Origin: Spirochaetaceae bacterium
Lineage (GTDB): Bacteria > Spirochaetota > Spirochaetia > SZUA-6 > Fen-1364
Assembly: GCA_003170115.1 (NCBI GenBank)
Contig: PMZS01000281.1
Location: 1 to 7,199 of the forward strand
DNA: 7,199 nt
Reading direction: 5' to 3'
The translations under genes and the position numbers were made by a program. Below are positions 5,802 through 7,199 of this stretch, one piece after another. The stretch's first letter is position 1. Each line of letters opens with the position of its first letter. A model generated the notes under the pieces. The model worked only from the letters and a program-made list of their open reading frames with translations. It did no database searches and had not been told where the DNA came from.

Positions 5802-6782
5802 CTACCCCGCGTAGTGCTTCATATATTGCACGCGCTCGTAGACGCCGGGATCCACGCTCTCCGCCTGGCTGAGGTTGCCGCGGAAATCGGCGATGGCCTT
5901 GAAGCCGTGCCGATCCATCCACGCCGACAGCTCCTTCAGCATGACCCCGGCCGAGCCGGCTCCGTTCCTGTAGAATGCGGAGGACGCCTGTACGGCCTTT
6001 GCTCCCGCGAGGAGCATCTTGATGAGGCCGGCACCATCGTGCACTCCGGTGGACGCGGCCAGGTCGCAGCCGACCCGGCGGGACATGAGGGCCACCCAGC
6101 GCAGCGGACCCGCGAGCTCCGCCGGACTGCTCAGGCTGCCCGCCCCGGTGACCGTCATCTTTTCGATGTCGAAATCGATCGAGTAGAACCTGTTGAACAG
6201 GACCAGGGCGGCGATCCCGGTCTTCGAAAGCCGGTCTATCATCTGTGCCAGGGTGGAGAAAGAGGAGCTGATCTTCAACGCAACGGGAATCCGCACCTGC
6301 TTCAACACGCGGTCCACGATCTGCAGGTAGACTTTTTCCCGCTCGTCGCTGGAGCGCGTGATGTCGGAGGGCAGGAAGAACATGTTCAGCTCCAGGCCAT
6401 CCGCGCCGGCCGCCTCGATGTCCTTCGCGAACGAGGCCCACTCGTGGGAATACGTGCAGTTCACGCTCGCGATGACGGGAATGGAAACCGCCGTCTTGGC
6501 CTCGCGGATGAAATCCACGTACTGCGAAACGTGGGCGCCCCTCAGCTCGTAGTCGTAGTAGTCGTAGGACTCCAGGCTCATGCCCTTGCGGGCCGCCTCG
6601 GAGAGGGCATCGTCGTACTCCGCGGCGATTTCTTCTTCAAAAATGGATTTGAGCACCACCGCGGCAACGCCGCCCTCCTGCAGCTCCAGGAGGCCGGCCC
6701 GGGTGCCCGTGAGGCCGGAGCTTCCGGCGATGAGCGGATTTTTCAGGCGCAGCCCCATGTAGGTGGTAGAGAGATCAGGCAT
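5802..6782 (-). CDS. Dihydroorotate dehydrogenase-like flavoprotein lacking the canonical catalytic base
   Basis: A 326-residue TIM-barrel protein of the dihydroorotate dehydrogenase-like family, probably FMN-binding and cytosolic; the true substrate is unknown. Features shared with DHOD: the N-terminal GLRLKNPLIAGSSGLTG (10-26), VVLKSI with Lys45, IPVIASVNC (101-109), GLELN (129-133), ALKIS with Lys170, LFNRF (195-199) and a phosphate-site-like ASTGVHDG (243-250). In class 1 enzymes the ELN is followed by LSCPN, whose Cys is the catalytic base, and class 2 enzymes use Ser there; here it reads ELNMFFLP with no Cys or Ser, so I would not call it pyrD. The ATG at 6782 has a good GGGGGA site five bases upstream. 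It lies 60 bp downstream of the asparaginase gene on the same strand and ends 3 bp from the stop of the converging peptidase-barrel gene. A PYP-like or other amide/pyrimidine role would be a guess. Confidence 0.87.
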   Translation of the reverse strand: MPDLSTTYMGLRLKNPLIAGSSGLTGTRAGLLELQEGGVAAVVLKSIFEEEIAAEYDDALSEAARKGMSLESYDYYDYELRGAHVSQYVDFIREAKTAVSIPVIASVNCTYSHEWASFAKDIEAAGADGLELNMFFLPSDITRSSDEREKVYLQIVDRVLKQVRIPVALKISSSFSTLAQMIDRLSKTGIAALVLFNRFYSIDFDIEKMTVTGAGSLSSPAELAGPLRWVALMSRRVGCDLAASTGVHDGAGLIKMLLAGAKAVQASSAFYRNGAGSAGVMLKELSAWMDRHGFKAIADFRGNLSQAESVDPGVYERVQYMKHYAG

Positions 6783-6802
6783 GGCATTCCCCCGTGCTGA
6801 AG

Positions 6803-6831
6803 TGAATACCAGCTTTGTCCTGCCTGTTCAA
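6803..6831 (-). promoter_or_regulatory. Weak candidate promoter ahead of the DHOD-like gene
   Basis: In the 60-bp gap after the asparaginase stop, TTGAAC (6831-6826) and TATTCA (6808-6803) are separated by 17 bp on the minus strand and precede the ribosome site by about 10 bp. The -35 matches 4 of 6 and the -10 only 3 of 6 consensus bases, so this may be chance; co-transcription with the asparaginase gene is equally likely. Confidence 0.2.
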
Positions 6832-6842
6832 GCGCGACGCTC

Positions 6843-7199
6843 TCAGCTTTCTTTCTCTTCGAAGACACCCAGCGCACGGTTCTTCCGCACCTTGTCCCAG
6901 AGAAAAGTCCGGCCGTTCATCGCGATATACACCCCGTGCGGCAGGAGCTGGACGGCGGTGACCGCGCATCCGAGGTTGAACACGGCATCCGAGTTGTTGA
7001 AGATGTAAGGGACCATTGCCCCGGTGAGGACGATGGTCTTTGCAAGCCCTGCCTCCCCGAGGACCGCGGCGGTCTCCACCATGGTGTCCGTGCCGTGCGT
7101 GATGACGATCCGCTCCTCGGAGGCGCGTCGGCAGGACTCCAGGACGAGCAGGCGGTTGGAGGTGTGCATCTCGAGGCTGTCGATGAGCTGGTTCAGCTC
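6843..7199 (-). CDS. Short single-domain asparaginase-like protein (5' end beyond window)
   Basis: This is the C-terminal 118 residues of an asparaginase-family protein; the frame is open through the right edge (in-frame ELNQLIDSLE precedes the first internal Met). The family hydrolyses L-asparagine or related amides to the acid and ammonia. Visible motifs are VITHGTDTMVETA, the block with the second catalytic Thr and its Asp, then VLTGAM, which would carry structural active-site residues, and SDAVFNLGCAV. The protein ends soon after GVYIAMNGRTFLWDKVRKN, in GVFEEKES, so the whole C-terminal domain of classical 330-residue asparaginases is absent. I recall stand-alone asparaginase-domain proteins of about 165 residues with this ending, and the TGA here lies at that natural end, so it looks like that short form, not a truncation. 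The N-terminal TGGTI motif with the first catalytic Thr should lie outside the window. It is followed 60 bp later by the DHOD-like gene. Confidence 0.85.
   Translation of the reverse strand, partial: ELNQLIDSLEMHTSNRLLVLESCRRASEERIVITHGTDTMVETAAVLGEAGLAKTIVLTGAMVPYIFNNSDAVFNLGCAVTAVQLLPHGVYIAMNGRTFLWDKVRKNRALGVFEEKES

Noticed and set aside
5802..6782. Annotation as pyrD (dihydroorotate dehydrogenase proper)
   Set aside because: The catalytic Cys/Ser motif is missing, so the specific gene name is not supported.
5814..6800. 328-codon plus-strand frame opposite the DHOD-like gene
   Set aside because: The minus strand encodes a coherent TIM-barrel flavoprotein with a good ribosome site; the plus frame is low-information shadow sequence.

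Overview
This GC-rich window comes from a bacterium with an outer membrane: it encodes a secreted protein ending in an Omp85/BamA-type beta-barrel. A TolB-like propeller fused to an Omp85 barrel, a short single-domain asparaginase and a dihydroorotate dehydrogenase-like protein together suggest an Acidobacteriota, Gemmatimonadota or related lineage. That placement is inference from family recall, not a measurement.

Layout from left to right. (1) A type II toxin-antitoxin pair on the + strand: a Phd/YefM-type antitoxin (19-264) and a PIN-domain VapC toxin (261-647), overlapping by 4 bp. (2) On the - strand, abutting the toxin, about 90 bp that read like the C-terminal tip of a ferredoxin-NAD(P)H reductase (motif YLCGNSDM). 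It overlaps the end of lipA in another frame and looks like a degraded gene remnant. (3) A tight - strand operon, mrp (2717-1674) then lipA (1669-698), with a 4-nt gap. It pairs an iron-sulfur carrier-type P-loop ATPase with lipoyl synthase, an enzyme that consumes its own [4Fe-4S] cluster. (4) A 108-bp divergent intergenic region with a perfect 9-bp tandem repeat. (5) A large + strand gene (2826-5798) encoding signal peptide, HExxH metallopeptidase, six-repeat TolB-like propeller and an Omp85-like barrel with a VRGY motif. (6) Converging on it with a 3-bp gap, a - strand pair: a single-domain asparaginase (cut by the right edge, 7199-6843) followed by a DHOD-like flavoprotein (6782-5802).

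The most interesting items are the protease-propeller-Omp85 single chain, which in one polypeptide recalls the separate BepA, BamB and BamA proteins of outer-membrane assembly; the Mrp ATPase that lacks the usual cluster-binding CxxC yet sits directly upstream of lipA; the DHOD-like protein whose catalytic-base motif is replaced; and the reductase remnant at the vapC/lipA junction. No RNA genes, CRISPR arrays or insertion sequences were seen.
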